Assembly: GCA_947588675.1 (NCBI GenBank) | Contig: CANPYY010000023.1 | Span: 1 to 34,711 of the forward strand | Length of the DNA stretch: 34,711 nt | Direction: 5' to 3' | Source of the DNA: an uncultured Lachnospiraceae bacterium | Lineage (GTDB): Bacteria > Bacillota > Clostridia > Lachnospirales > Lachnospiraceae | Shown: in pieces, positions 27,336-34,412 of the stretch | How the letters are laid out: each line of letters starts with the position of its first letter | Position numbering within the stretch: position 1 is the first letter of the stretch | Notes under the pieces: model-generated | What the model was told of the DNA's origin: nothing | Seen by the model: only the letters and a program-made list of their open reading frames with translations | Database searches by the model: none | Made by a program: the position numbers and the translations under genes

Positions 27336-27727
27336 TTCGTGTCCTCCGCATATTTCTGTAAAATGTTATAAATAGTTTCTAATTCTTTATCATTTAACTG
27401 CTCAAGTATAGAAGATGAATAATCGCTATACTTAGATATTTTACGCCTTACATTTCTCCTCCAGAGTTCATTCAACAATTCATCTTTTGTAGGGTACAAT
27501 TCATATTCTCTAGGATTTCCATGATTGCTATGTCTAAAATTGTCTGTGATATCAAACAACTCCTCCCCAAACCTCCAGGTTTTCTTCTTTGCGTGTACAT
27601 ATTTGCTTCCAACTGAAGTAACTTCCCACTCTTCGATACGCTCATCGTCTGTCTTCTTGCCACGAGCAGCATTACCAAGTAGATACACGTATACATTTTG
27701 TCCTACTTTAAAATCTTCTTTTTTCAT
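27332..27727 (-). CDS. Phage protein of unknown function
   Basis: The protein is 131 residues from the ATG at 27727, which has GGAGGTG 5 nt upstream; an in-frame start at 27751 is within the preceding gene. It begins MKKEDFKVGQNVYVYLLGNA, a short beta-rich segment resembling small barrel domains, and ends in a helical tail (LEQLNDKELETIYNILQKY). No function assigned. Confidence 0.65.
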   Translation of the reverse strand: MKKEDFKVGQNVYVYLLGNAARGKKTDDERIEEWEVTSVGSKYVHAKKKTWRFGEELFDITDNFRHSNHGNPREYELYPTKDELLNELWRRNVRRKISKYSDYSSSILEQLNDKELETIYNILQKYAEDTK

Positions 27728-27909
27728 TACTGCACCTCCGATTTCAGCCAATCAGCATTATCTTTTATCGCTTCTTTTTTGCCTCTGTACCATTTTCCGC
27801 TAATGGACGGATAAAGCCAAAAATGCTCGTCAAATGCAAATGGTAAATCCGACAAAAACTTAGCTAATTCCTCGTCCGTCATGCTCCTGATTTTATCCGC
27901 ATTTGTCAT
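27727..27909 (-). CDS. Small phage protein, MTN-KI-SM-EE family (copy 1)
   Basis: The 60 residues start MTNADKIRSMTDEELAKFLS and end DNADWLKSEVQ. The head and tail are shared with the 62-residue protein at 31732-31920, so the two are paralogs. Its ATG overlaps the ASCH stop (ATGA) and has GGAGG upstream. Function unknown. Confidence 0.7.
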   Translation of the reverse strand: MTNADKIRSMTDEELAKFLSDLPFAFDEHFWLYPSISGKWYRGKKEAIKDNADWLKSEVQ

Positions 27910-28220
27910 AACGACACCTCCTTAATCTCCAATATTTTCAAAACAAAATACTGTTTTCCAGTCTTGGCTCCCCATTCTTCTTTCCCTGTCGATACATCAA
28001 GTGTGCAAATCGCGGTAAATGACGGAGCATTTTTCCCGTACCCATTTCTAAACATCACTTCGCGAGCGTCATCGCCAATAGGGTATCCGTCCCACGGAGC
28101 AAACTCAAATACTTTTTCAAACCTCTTTGTCCAGTACGGCTTTATCTCCCTGTATTCTTCTGTTTTCTCCCCACTCAAAATCATATCGAACCATTTCTTC
28201 TTAATCGGCAATGTCAGCAT
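27906..28220 (-). CDS. ASCH-domain protein
   Basis: The protein is 104 residues from the ATG at 28220, which has GGAGG 7 nt upstream (a longer in-frame form to 28340 runs through the preceding gene). The ASCH/PUA-like pattern is clear: LTLPIKKKWFDMILSGEKTE, then YREIKPYW, and a later TAICTLDVSTG strand. ASCH domains bind RNA or modified nucleosides; some are hydrolases of modified cytidines. In a phage that also encodes DNA methyltransferases, a link to modified bases is conceivable, but this is inference. Confidence 0.75.
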   Translation of the reverse strand: MLTLPIKKKWFDMILSGEKTEEYREIKPYWTKRFEKVFEFAPWDGYPIGDDAREVMFRNGYGKNAPSFTAICTLDVSTGKEEWGAKTGKQYFVLKILEIKEVSL

Positions 28221-28389
28221 TATGGTTCCCTCCATTCTCCTCAATAAATCTTTCCACCAACGGAAGTTCCTTCTTTCCGACCCATTTAATCCACGCTCCG
28301 CAGTCTCCGCAGTATAATCCTTTTTGAGTTCCACTTTCACGCAGAAACAAATCTTTGCTTTTACATTTCGGGCACTCGTACATTTTCAT
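28201..28389 (-). CDS. Small zinc-ribbon phage protein
   Basis: The protein is 62 residues from the ATG at 28389 (GGAGG 9 nt upstream). MYECPKCKSKDLFLRE followed by GLYCGDCGAWIKW forms a CxxC-CxxC zinc ribbon (about residues 6-33). Its 3-prime end overlaps the start of the ASCH gene by 20 nt, suggesting coupled translation. Confidence 0.65.
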   Translation of the reverse strand: MKMYECPKCKSKDLFLRESGTQKGLYCGDCGAWIKWVGKKELPLVERFIEENGGNHNADIAD

Positions 28390-28390
28390 A

Positions 28391-28906
28391 TCACAATTCC
28401 TCCAATCTAAAGTTTTCATCAATATTTTGCTTGATAACTTTTAAGAACCATTCTTCACAATTTGCCGTATTTTTAATCCATTTCCAATCTTCCTTATTTT
28501 CATAATCAAATCCTATTTTTTCTCTGATTGTCTCGATAAGCTCATTGAAAAATGCTTTATCTGCAATACTACACCCATTCGTGTTTCCATTTGGGAAATG
28601 TGCTTTTGCTGCATATAGCAAAATTGAGAAATCAGGATTGTATTCTTTTTTGCTCTTTGACTTTCTTTTCTGTATAGGATACATATATCTTTCACCTATA
28701 AGCAAATCTAACCCAAACGCATAATCATTAATAATCTTTTGCTTTTCTTTGATTCTGTTTTCTGCTATCTTCGGAATAAGTCCAAGCAATTCTGACATAT
28801 GTTCTGTTGTATTACTGTATCGTAATATAATTGTTCTTACAAATTCGGGAGCATTTTCCATTTGTAACTGTTCATATATAATTTTCTCCTGTTCAAGGCT
28901 TAGCAT
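28391..28906 (-). CDS. Phage protein of unknown function
   Basis: The protein has 171 residues and is mostly helical in character. It begins MLSLEQEKIIYEQLQ; a basic KRKSKSKK cluster lies near 80-87 and the end is acidic. No domain recognised. Its ATG overlaps the upstream stop codon by one base (TAATG), and GAGGAA lies upstream. Confidence 0.65.
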   Translation of the reverse strand: MLSLEQEKIIYEQLQMENAPEFVRTIILRYSNTTEHMSELLGLIPKIAENRIKEKQKIINDYAFGLDLLIGERYMYPIQKRKSKSKKEYNPDFSILLYAAKAHFPNGNTNGCSIADKAFFNELIETIREKIGFDYENKEDWKWIKNTANCEEWFLKVIKQNIDENFRLEEL

Positions 28907-29301
28907 TATAATTCCTCCATTTCTTTGATTTTCTCCTCCGCTTCTCTCCTTGTAAAAAAGACACTTTTCCCTATATCTGTTAATGGAAACGCAACATTTT
29001 CTCCATTTATTTCAAAAATCATATTATCGCCAAAATACGGAACACGATTATATTCTTTAAGTTTTGCTTCTACTAACCCAGTAAGAACGTCAAAAACATA
29101 TAGTGTTCTACCTAGTTGGCATGGTAAACGGACAAGTAAACCTTTTTCCTCCAAGTCCTCATAATCTGCAAGTTTCCTAATCATTTTTCTTACTGTATCA
29201 CAATCGGCATTTCCGCAACTGTCACAGTAATTGCTACAAGGCATTACCTTCCTTTCGTTGCTGGCAATTCCTTTGCCATGTCTCTTTGTCAATCTCTCCA
29301 T
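28906..29301 (-). CDS. Phage protein, MERLTKR family, with Cys cluster
   Basis: The 131 residues begin MERLTKRHGKGIAS and then CSNYCDSCGNADCDTV (about 22-37), a compact cluster of cysteines followed by a helix with KLADYEDLEEKGLLVRLPC. This type is common in clostridial prophages near the replication genes; its function is not known to me. Confidence 0.7.
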   Translation of the reverse strand: MERLTKRHGKGIASNERKVMPCSNYCDSCGNADCDTVRKMIRKLADYEDLEEKGLLVRLPCQLGRTLYVFDVLTGLVEAKLKEYNRVPYFGDNMIFEINGENVAFPLTDIGKSVFFTRREAEEKIKEMEEL

Positions 29302-29313
29302 TCAAACTCACTC

Positions 29314-30138
29314 CTATCCATTATTCAATAAATCTTTTTCCAATTTAGAAAAATCGTAATCCCTTTCTTTAAAGTTATTGTTTTTGTTCTTTGGCTTGTC
29401 CTTTTTCCCTGGCACATAGTTTTCATCAAGATAATCAACATAACCGCTGTTAAAAAACGTACTACCGTTCTGCGGCTTTCTCCAATCAGCGTCCTTTTCA
29501 AGTTCAGTCTTGTACCGCTCTATTGCTCGTAGCAGTTCTTCTTCTCCAATCTTTAAGAGTCTTATTTTCGCCGTATCAGATACTTGCCCCTTGCCTTTTT
29601 TAACAGGGTATAGTTTCCATAGCTTCTCAAATAGTTCTCTTGCGTCTGCTTTGCTTGTATCTTTTTGCACATTATTTATATTATTTAACTCTAACCTATC
29701 CTTACCTAACCTATCCTGGGTATCCCCATATTGGGTATCCATTTGGTATACCACTGGTATACCGTTGGTATCCATTTTGTCTACCAAATCATTTTTGGAT
29801 TGTGTGTATGCGTTATTTTCATCAAGTCCAAGGCTTGCTTTTTCCTCTTTGTATTTTGTTTCTTTGTATCTGTCACTCCGTATATAGTTATGTATTCTCC
29901 AATGTTTTATTACTACAACTCCACTTTCAAAAGGTATCAAAAACTTCTTAACTATAAGCAGTTTCAAATCGTCCTCGTTGCATTTAACATTTCGCATTAT
30001 TGATTTTGGATTATTGATAAATCCGTCATCGTCTGCTCTCATAGCTAAGTGAAAGTAAAGAAGTTGCGACGACTGCGGCATATCTAAAAATGCGTCACTG
30101 TCTATTATCGTCTTTGCAAACATTCTTCTTTCCGCCAA
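29314..30138 (-). CDS. Phage replisome organizer (DnaD/phage-rep-org N-terminal type)
   Basis: The 274 residues start at a TTG (30138) with GGAGG 8 nt upstream. The N-terminal winged-helix domain (MAERRMFAKTIIDSDAFLDM, then QSSQLLYFHLAMRADDDGF) is the replisome-organizer signature. A variable, repeat-containing middle follows (about 115-155), then a C-terminal DnaD-like helper-binding region (about 165-235, ELFEKLWKLYPVKKGKG) and a basic tail. It should bind the phage origin, which is probably inside this gene (see 29691-29773), and help load the helicase. No helicase or helicase loader gene is adjacent. Confidence 0.85.
   Translation of the reverse strand: MAERRMFAKTIIDSDAFLDMPQSSQLLYFHLAMRADDDGFINNPKSIMRNVKCNEDDLKLLIVKKFLIPFESGVVVIKHWRIHNYIRSDRYKETKYKEEKASLGLDENNAYTQSKNDLVDKMDTNGIPVVYQMDTQYGDTQDRLGKDRLELNNINNVQKDTSKADARELFEKLWKLYPVKKGKGQVSDTAKIRLLKIGEEELLRAIERYKTELEKDADWRKPQNGSTFFNSGYVDYLDENYVPGKKDKPKNKNNNFKERDYDFSKLEKDLLNNG
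29668..29773. repeat. Iteron-like array inside the replisome organizer gene (candidate phage origin)
   Basis: CTAACCTATCCT occurs twice (29691-29702, 29706-29717; 15-bp period). It is followed by GGGTATCC at 29718-29725 and 29733-29740, then TGGTATACC at 29744-29752 and 29755-29763, and TGGTATCC near 29766-29773, with an 11-bp period. An AT-rich stretch (about 29668-29690) flanks the array. Placement of the origin inside the initiator gene is known for lactococcal phages such as TP901-1. Confidence 0.6.
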
Positions 30139-30173
30139 TTATGTTACCTCCAATCAAGTTCCAACTAAAATTT

Positions 30174-30702
30174 TTAATACGGCTTTATGCCCTTAAAATC
30201 CTCATGCAGTTCATATTTTCTGTAAAAATCTTTACTATCTTCTATTTTTTTTAATTTGCTTTTTCACAAGTTCGTATTTTCCTGTTTTTTCTTCTACAAC
30301 AAAATTTAGTCCCATATGCCAAAAATCATAAAAGAAATCATATAATTCTGTGCATTTTTTACCAGTTTTATAGAATATAAGTTTTCCATCTTTCAACACT
30401 GCATTTGCGTAAATCTGTTGTTTTTTCTCTCTAATCCACTTTCTTTTTCGCAGAACTTCTTCATAATTTCTCAATATGTAATATCTTTCATTTTCTGGCA
30501 TATACCATAAATCATCTTCTTCGTCCGTCCCCCAATATTCCTTTGCTACAATTCCGTCAATAGCGTCTCCCATTTCAAAATCAATATAGGTTGTAATCGG
30601 TGGAGAATGAAAATTAACGGTATGCTCGGTTAATTTCCTTGGATAGTTTTCAATAAACTCTTGCAATTCTTCTTCTGTAACGCTTTCATATTCTTCGCTC
30701 AT
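30174..30702 (-). pseudogene. Phage protein of unknown function with probable frameshift in an A8 run
   Basis: The open frame from the ATG at 30702 (GGGGG 9 nt upstream) gives 155 residues, stopping at 30235 right after a run of eight A (30245-30252). Removing one A joins it to another frame encoding QIKKIEDSKDFYRKYELHED and FKGIKPY, which stops at 30174. The extra 20-odd residues look like real coding sequence. The body has YIDFEMGDAIDGIVAKEYWG and many aromatic residues; no family recognised. Options are a true frameshift mutation, polymerase slippage, or a sequencing error. Confidence 0.55.
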
Positions 30703-30883
30703 TCTCTTCGACCCCCTTAATCAAATCCGCTAACTCTTTCCTGCGTTCATCCACAAACGGTCTATCTCTGATTAAACAATAACCATCTTTACCGTTAAAT
30801 ACGCACCCATCGCAAGTGATTTCTTGTTTGTTGCAGTATTCTATGAGCTGTTTATATGCTTTTACTGCTTCGTTATCTGTCAC
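30686..30883 (-). CDS. Small Cys-containing phage protein
   Basis: The 65 residues start at a GTG (30883) with a weak AGGTG site. CNKQEITCDGCVFNGKDGYC (about 18-37) is a probable metal-binding knuckle; it is followed by a charged helix. Its 3-prime end overlaps the start of the next gene by 17 nt. Confidence 0.6.
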   Translation of the reverse strand: MTDNEAVKAYKQLIEYCNKQEITCDGCVFNGKDGYCLIRDRPFVDERRKELADLIKGVEENERRI

Positions 30884-30974
30884 TACTAATCACCTGCCTT
30901 TTTATAAACAGGTGGTAACGGTTGCCAAGCCAATACATCGTAACAATCACCGCTATAATTCGCTCATTTTCCAT
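30873..30974 (-). pseudogene. Frameshifted small phage gene remnant
   Basis: An ATG at 30974 with GGAGAG upstream opens MENERIIAVIVTMYWLGN and continues to a stop at 30873. The next reading frame instead gives CYDVLAWQPLPPVYKKAGD, ending at 30886. The AWQPLP...Y segment is typical of small clostridial phage proteins, while the first frame is not. Start and tail are thus in different frames, so the gene is broken or the sequence has an indel near 30955-30968. Confidence 0.45.
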
Positions 30975-31498
30975 CACTCTCCTTTTTGCGTCAGCAACCG
31001 CAAAACCTCCGCTCCGCTTTGAGATTTCTCCGTAAAAAGAAACTCACAACCGTATTTCTCTTGCAATGTAATAAGGCACTTCGCTAGTGTCTGCCCTCTT
31101 GTGGCTTTTGGATATTTCTGCTTTCCACCTTGAAAGATAAACAACCTCGGATTTTTCCAACTGAACAAGTCCTTTATGCAAGTGACAGGTTTGTTGTAAA
31201 TCGTCTCTTTTCGGTCACAATATCCTCCGTCATCTTCAGTCAATATTATCAGTTTGATATTGCTCTCCTGCGCTCGTATCAGCTCGTTCCTGAACCGATC
31301 ATGCGATTTACCGCATATATCTCCTATGAGTTCCTGTATGTCCTTTTTCGTGTCGATACAAATGCTCTGGTCTGTAGGCAAGGTATAATCACCGCAGTAG
31401 AGTTTCGTGCGTCGGACTTCAATGCCGTTTTTCTGGAAGTATTCGTTCTTCTTGTCGTGTTTTCCGACTTGGTTTCTGGTATCTTCAAGGATTATCAT
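30974..31498 (-). CDS. ERCC4-domain nuclease
   Basis: The 174 residues show the XPF/Mus81-type nuclease pattern: IILEDTRNQVGKH (N-terminus), KLYCGDYTLP near 32-41, and IDTKKDIQEL near 48-57. DRFRNELIRAQ and LIILTEDD follow. Such phage nucleases cut branched DNA during replication or recombination. GGTGGAG lies 3 nt before the ATG. The stop codon overlaps the start of the remnant at 30974. Confidence 0.8.
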   Translation of the reverse strand: MIILEDTRNQVGKHDKKNEYFQKNGIEVRRTKLYCGDYTLPTDQSICIDTKKDIQELIGDICGKSHDRFRNELIRAQESNIKLIILTEDDGGYCDRKETIYNKPVTCIKDLFSWKNPRLFIFQGGKQKYPKATRGQTLAKCLITLQEKYGCEFLFTEKSQSGAEVLRLLTQKGE

Positions 31499-31732
31499 TT
31501 ACTCCACCTCTCTTTTCAGCCATTCCTTTATCTTTTCCTCTAATTCATCAGAACATTTCTGGCAAAGATTTATTGCGTATCTTCTTCGTGGAAATGTTTT
31601 TTCAATGCCCCATCGAATTTCTGTGACAACATCATATATGTACGCCATCTTCTTTTCTGAATAAATCATTTCTTTCCCGCACTTCTCACAGAAATGAATC
31701 ATTTTCTTTCTTCTCGGCATTTCTGTTTCCAC
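31499..31732 (-). CDS. Small zinc-ribbon phage protein
   Basis: The 77 residues start at GTG (31732) with GAGGTG 8 nt upstream. HFCEKCGKEM (about 13-22) and NLCQKCSDEL (about 55-64) form a split CxxC...CxxC zinc site on either side of a basic strand-rich middle. Function unknown. Confidence 0.65.
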   Translation of the reverse strand: METEMPRRKKMIHFCEKCGKEMIYSEKKMAYIYDVVTEIRWGIEKTFPRRRYAINLCQKCSDELEEKIKEWLKREVE

Positions 31733-31920
31733 TATGTTTTCACCTCGCTTTCAAGCCATTCCTTAATATCGCCGTAGCTGTCAAATATTGCAATGTCGTT
31801 TTTATCGCCAAGGCAACAGGTGAAAATCGGAGTTCCTTCATCAACGTCTGATTGGATATTGTGAAGAAACTCTGCCATTTCCTCTATGCTCATGGACTTT
31901 ATCTTCTCAAAGTTGGTCAT
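31732..31920 (-). CDS. Small phage protein, MTN-KI-SM-EE family (copy 2)
   Basis: The 62 residues start MTNFEKIKSMSIEEMAEFLH and end GDIKEWLESEVKT, sharing head and tail with the 60-residue protein at 27727-27909, while the middles differ. GGGAGG lies 7 nt upstream of the ATG. The stop overlaps the next start by one base. Function unknown. Confidence 0.7.
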   Translation of the reverse strand: MTNFEKIKSMSIEEMAEFLHNIQSDVDEGTPIFTCCLGDKNDIAIFDSYGDIKEWLESEVKT

Positions 31921-32544
31921 TTAATCGCCTCCCATAAAATCGTAAATGTTCATCTGCGCGGTTTCCTGCTCCAAGCGTTTCTTTGATAGTTCGTAGTAGT
32001 GCTTGTCCAGTTCAAATCCAACATACTTGTGGTTCGTGTTGTGACACGCTATCAGACTGCTTGCACTTCCAGTATGCGTATCAAGGATAATGTCTCCGTC
32101 TTTGGCGTATCGGTTCAATATCCATTCGTAAAGGGCAACAGGTTTCTGCGTAGTATGAATGCGAAAATCTTTATCATTCATTGGACTATAATAAAATGTT
32201 TTTGCAACTGTATTAAAACTTGTCCACGCATACTCGCAACTTGCAAACGATATGTCAGATGGTTGTTTCTTATCCCAAATCAGGAAGCATTTTGTCGGAG
32301 GTAAATCAAAGTAGTTGCCCCCCCAAATGACTTGATTTTTGCTAACACGAAACAATTCATCAAAATATGACTTATCTGGAATTTGATTATCCCAAACAGT
32401 TTCAGTATTATATCTTTTCAATCTCCCGCTTTTCTCAATGTTTATTCCATACGGAGGGTCAACAATCGCCAAATCGAAGTATTTATCTGGAAACTCCCTC
32501 ATGCCTTGCATACAGTCCATGCAATAGTAGCCAAAATTAAGCAT
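31921..32544 (-). CDS. Phage DNA methyltransferase, beta class (N6-adenine or N4-cytosine)
   Basis: The 207 residues have the catalytic DPPYGI at 29-34 (motif IV) first, HTTQKP at 130-135, and the SAM-binding motif I late, DTHTGSASSLIACH near 155-168. The order catalytic-target-SAM marks the beta class. The usual FxGxGT is altered to THTGSAS. No restriction gene is next to it, so it is a solitary phage methyltransferase, perhaps for escape from host restriction. The strong AGGAGG is 7 nt upstream. Confidence 0.88.
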   Translation of the reverse strand: MLNFGYYCMDCMQGMREFPDKYFDLAIVDPPYGINIEKSGRLKRYNTETVWDNQIPDKSYFDELFRVSKNQVIWGGNYFDLPPTKCFLIWDKKQPSDISFASCEYAWTSFNTVAKTFYYSPMNDKDFRIHTTQKPVALYEWILNRYAKDGDIILDTHTGSASSLIACHNTNHKYVGFELDKHYYELSKKRLEQETAQMNIYDFMGGD

Positions 32545-32548
32545 TTCA

Positions 32549-33073
32549 TCACCTCCTTGTCAATTCCTCATAGCACTTCTTAAACCTTATAAAATCTTCC
32601 TCTGTACCACCGTTATCTGGGTGTGATTTCTTCATGGCGTAAAATACTGCGTCTTTCACATCTTTTTTAACAATGGTCGGGCTTGGTGCATTTTCATACT
32701 GCATAAATTCTAATCTCCTCGATAAAAATATGTTTTGGTTTCTTAGGAACATATTATCAAGGTCTTTTCTGGAAACAGTCTGTTTGAGTTCTGAATTTTC
32801 ACCCAATAATTGATTTATCTCTTCTTGTTTTCCAGATAGCCGAATGTTTAGCCCCTTTATTTTTGATTCATACTCTTTCTGCAAGCTTTTCCGAAAAAGA
32901 GAAAATCTTGGCTCAAATATTTCTTCGCAGTCCTCGGAAATTTTTTCTATCGGCAAATATACAGAAGCGCACGGACATAAAAATTTAAGTTTCGTACCGC
33001 AATTCTCGCAAGTTGATGGAAGGTCAACATATCTTTTGCCGCATTTCTTACACTTATATTTGTAAAACAACAT
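32549..33073 (-). CDS. Zinc ribbon / coiled coil / J-domain phage protein
   Basis: The protein is 174 residues from the ATG at 33073, with GAGGTG 6 nt upstream. Parts in order: a zinc ribbon (YKCKKCGKRY...CENCGTKL, about 5-30), a coiled coil with many Glu, Lys, Gln and Leu (about 60-110), and a C-terminal half J-domain with the HPD triad (KKSHPDNGGTEEDFIRFKKC, about 149-168). The HPD motif stimulates the ATPase of DnaK-type chaperones. A phage-encoded co-chaperone that recruits host DnaK to the replication complex is plausible, as in the phage lambda system, but the exact role is unknown. Confidence 0.7.
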   Translation of the reverse strand: MLFYKYKCKKCGKRYVDLPSTCENCGTKLKFLCPCASVYLPIEKISEDCEEIFEPRFSLFRKSLQKEYESKIKGLNIRLSGKQEEINQLLGENSELKQTVSRKDLDNMFLRNQNIFLSRRLEFMQYENAPSPTIVKKDVKDAVFYAMKKSHPDNGGTEEDFIRFKKCYEELTRR

Positions 33074-33087
33074 ATTCAGCACCTCAA

Positions 33088-33492
33088 TCAAGTAAACGGG
33101 AGTTCAGAATCATCAATTCCGTCTGGAATGTTTATCCAGTCGTCACCAGAGCTTTGAGAATTTTTCGGCTGTTCCTGCTGTTGCTGTTGTCTGCTCTCGC
33201 AAAATTCCGTGTTGTCAACCACAACATAGGTCGAATACTGACGCTTGCCGTCCTTTTCGTAGCTGTCCACCTGCAATCTGCCGGAAACAAGTATCTTCAT
33301 GCCTTTACGCAGATAGTGATTGGCAAAATCGGCTTTCTTTTCGCCTAAAAGTCGGCATGGAATGAAGTCCGTCTCGGTCTTGCCGTCTTTCTTGTACGGT
33401 CTGTCCACCGCCAGTGTGAAGTTTGCACAGGTAATCCTGTCATTGATTGTCGGGTCGGCTGTTAAGCGCCCCATGAGTGTAATGGTATTCAT
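33088..33492 (-). CDS. ssb: Single-stranded DNA-binding protein
   Basis: The protein is 134 residues from the ATG at 33492 (GAGGA 9 nt upstream); an in-frame start at 33516 precedes it. The OB fold begins MNTITLMGRLTADPTI and includes FTLAVDRPYKKDGK and FIPCRLLGEKKADF; the glutamine-rich linker follows RQQQQQ. The tail ends in the acidic DDSELPFT, the partner-recruiting tip of SSB. It protects ssDNA during phage replication. Confidence 0.93.
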   Translation of the reverse strand: MNTITLMGRLTADPTINDRITCANFTLAVDRPYKKDGKTETDFIPCRLLGEKKADFANHYLRKGMKILVSGRLQVDSYEKDGKRQYSTYVVVDNTEFCESRQQQQQEQPKNSQSSGDDWINIPDGIDDSELPFT

Positions 33493-33512
33493 AGTCTTAT
33501 TCCTCGCTTTCA

Positions 33513-34412
33513 TCAAATCTTTCTTCTTTCTTCATCAAACATTTCATTCCAAGGCTTTACTCCTTTTATGTTTAATTGGCTCATTATCGCAGCCATAACT
33601 ACCCTAACCAAAGAATTTCCGGCTTGCTTGTAGAGTTGGCTGTTTGAGTTCACTCTTTCAGCCTGGTAGAAATCCTCGTCTGAAAAGTCCATCAAACGCC
33701 AACATTCAAGCGGAGTTAATTTTCGTATGCGATACTGGCTTTCGATCACTTTCGGCAAATTGCCATGTGTTTCCGCTCTTAAAGTCGGTGCTGTTCCTAT
33801 GCTCACTTGCGGTTCTTTCTCCGAAAATCCTCTGTCGTTTATGCAGATGTTTTCAAGCACCATATTGTCTTTCTGAACGCTTGTCAGAGTGTTGCAAATT
33901 CCTTGACTGTTTGGCTCTAATCGTTGTTCTGTTGGATTTCCTGCCGTTCGGTCTGACGGATTATCAGGATTTCTGCCACGCATAGCACATATAATTTTGG
34001 GTTCTCTCTGACCTCCTTGGCAAGTATTGATAGTTGAGCAACAACCGTCTGTATCGTAAATTCTCCCTGCTTGCGGATTATCCCAACTGCTGCCGTCTGC
34101 TATGTTTCCAATTTGTTTGACTTCATCAATAATAAAGGGCTGCAAATTTCCACCCATTCCCATGCCGCTAGTAAGTGTCGGAGATAAGCCGTCTGCGTCA
34201 TATACTCTGCGTCTTTGTGGGTTTTCGCGTTTTGCGTTTTCTGTTAAATTTCCTACCTGTTTTACTTCCATTTCATTACCCCCCCTAACCTCTTTCATCA
34301 CAACCGCTAAATCATGTTGTGAAGCCTTTATTGTCCTCGCAATCGGATATAAACCTCTCTGAAAATCGTCTGTCACGCCTGTGTAAATAGTTCCTAAGAT
34401 TTCTCTTTCCAT
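33513..34412 (-). CDS. C-terminal part of a C5-cytosine DNA methyltransferase with internal repeats
   Basis: The 299 residues end with the last two conserved blocks of C5-methyltransferases: RIRKLTPLECWRLMDFSDED (228-247, motif IX) and YKQAGNSLVRVVMAAI (261-276, motif X). Before them lie five divergent repeats of about 35-45 residues (near 6-38, 51-95, 99-140, 142-187, 188-224) with the theme GN...NP..GR.YD..G...TL....G....P.I. The catalytic PCQ and ENV blocks are absent and must lie to the right of the window. Its ATG has GGAG 7 nt upstream but is preceded directly by a stop, and the upstream coding continues in other frames. It is either a split subunit or the 3-prime part of a frameshifted gene. 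Confidence 0.75.
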   Translation of the reverse strand: MEREILGTIYTGVTDDFQRGLYPIARTIKASQHDLAVVMKEVRGGNEMEVKQVGNLTENAKRENPQRRRVYDADGLSPTLTSGMGMGGNLQPFIIDEVKQIGNIADGSSWDNPQAGRIYDTDGCCSTINTCQGGQREPKIICAMRGRNPDNPSDRTAGNPTEQRLEPNSQGICNTLTSVQKDNMVLENICINDRGFSEKEPQVSIGTAPTLRAETHGNLPKVIESQYRIRKLTPLECWRLMDFSDEDFYQAERVNSNSQLYKQAGNSLVRVVMAAIMSQLNIKGVKPWNEMFDEERRKI

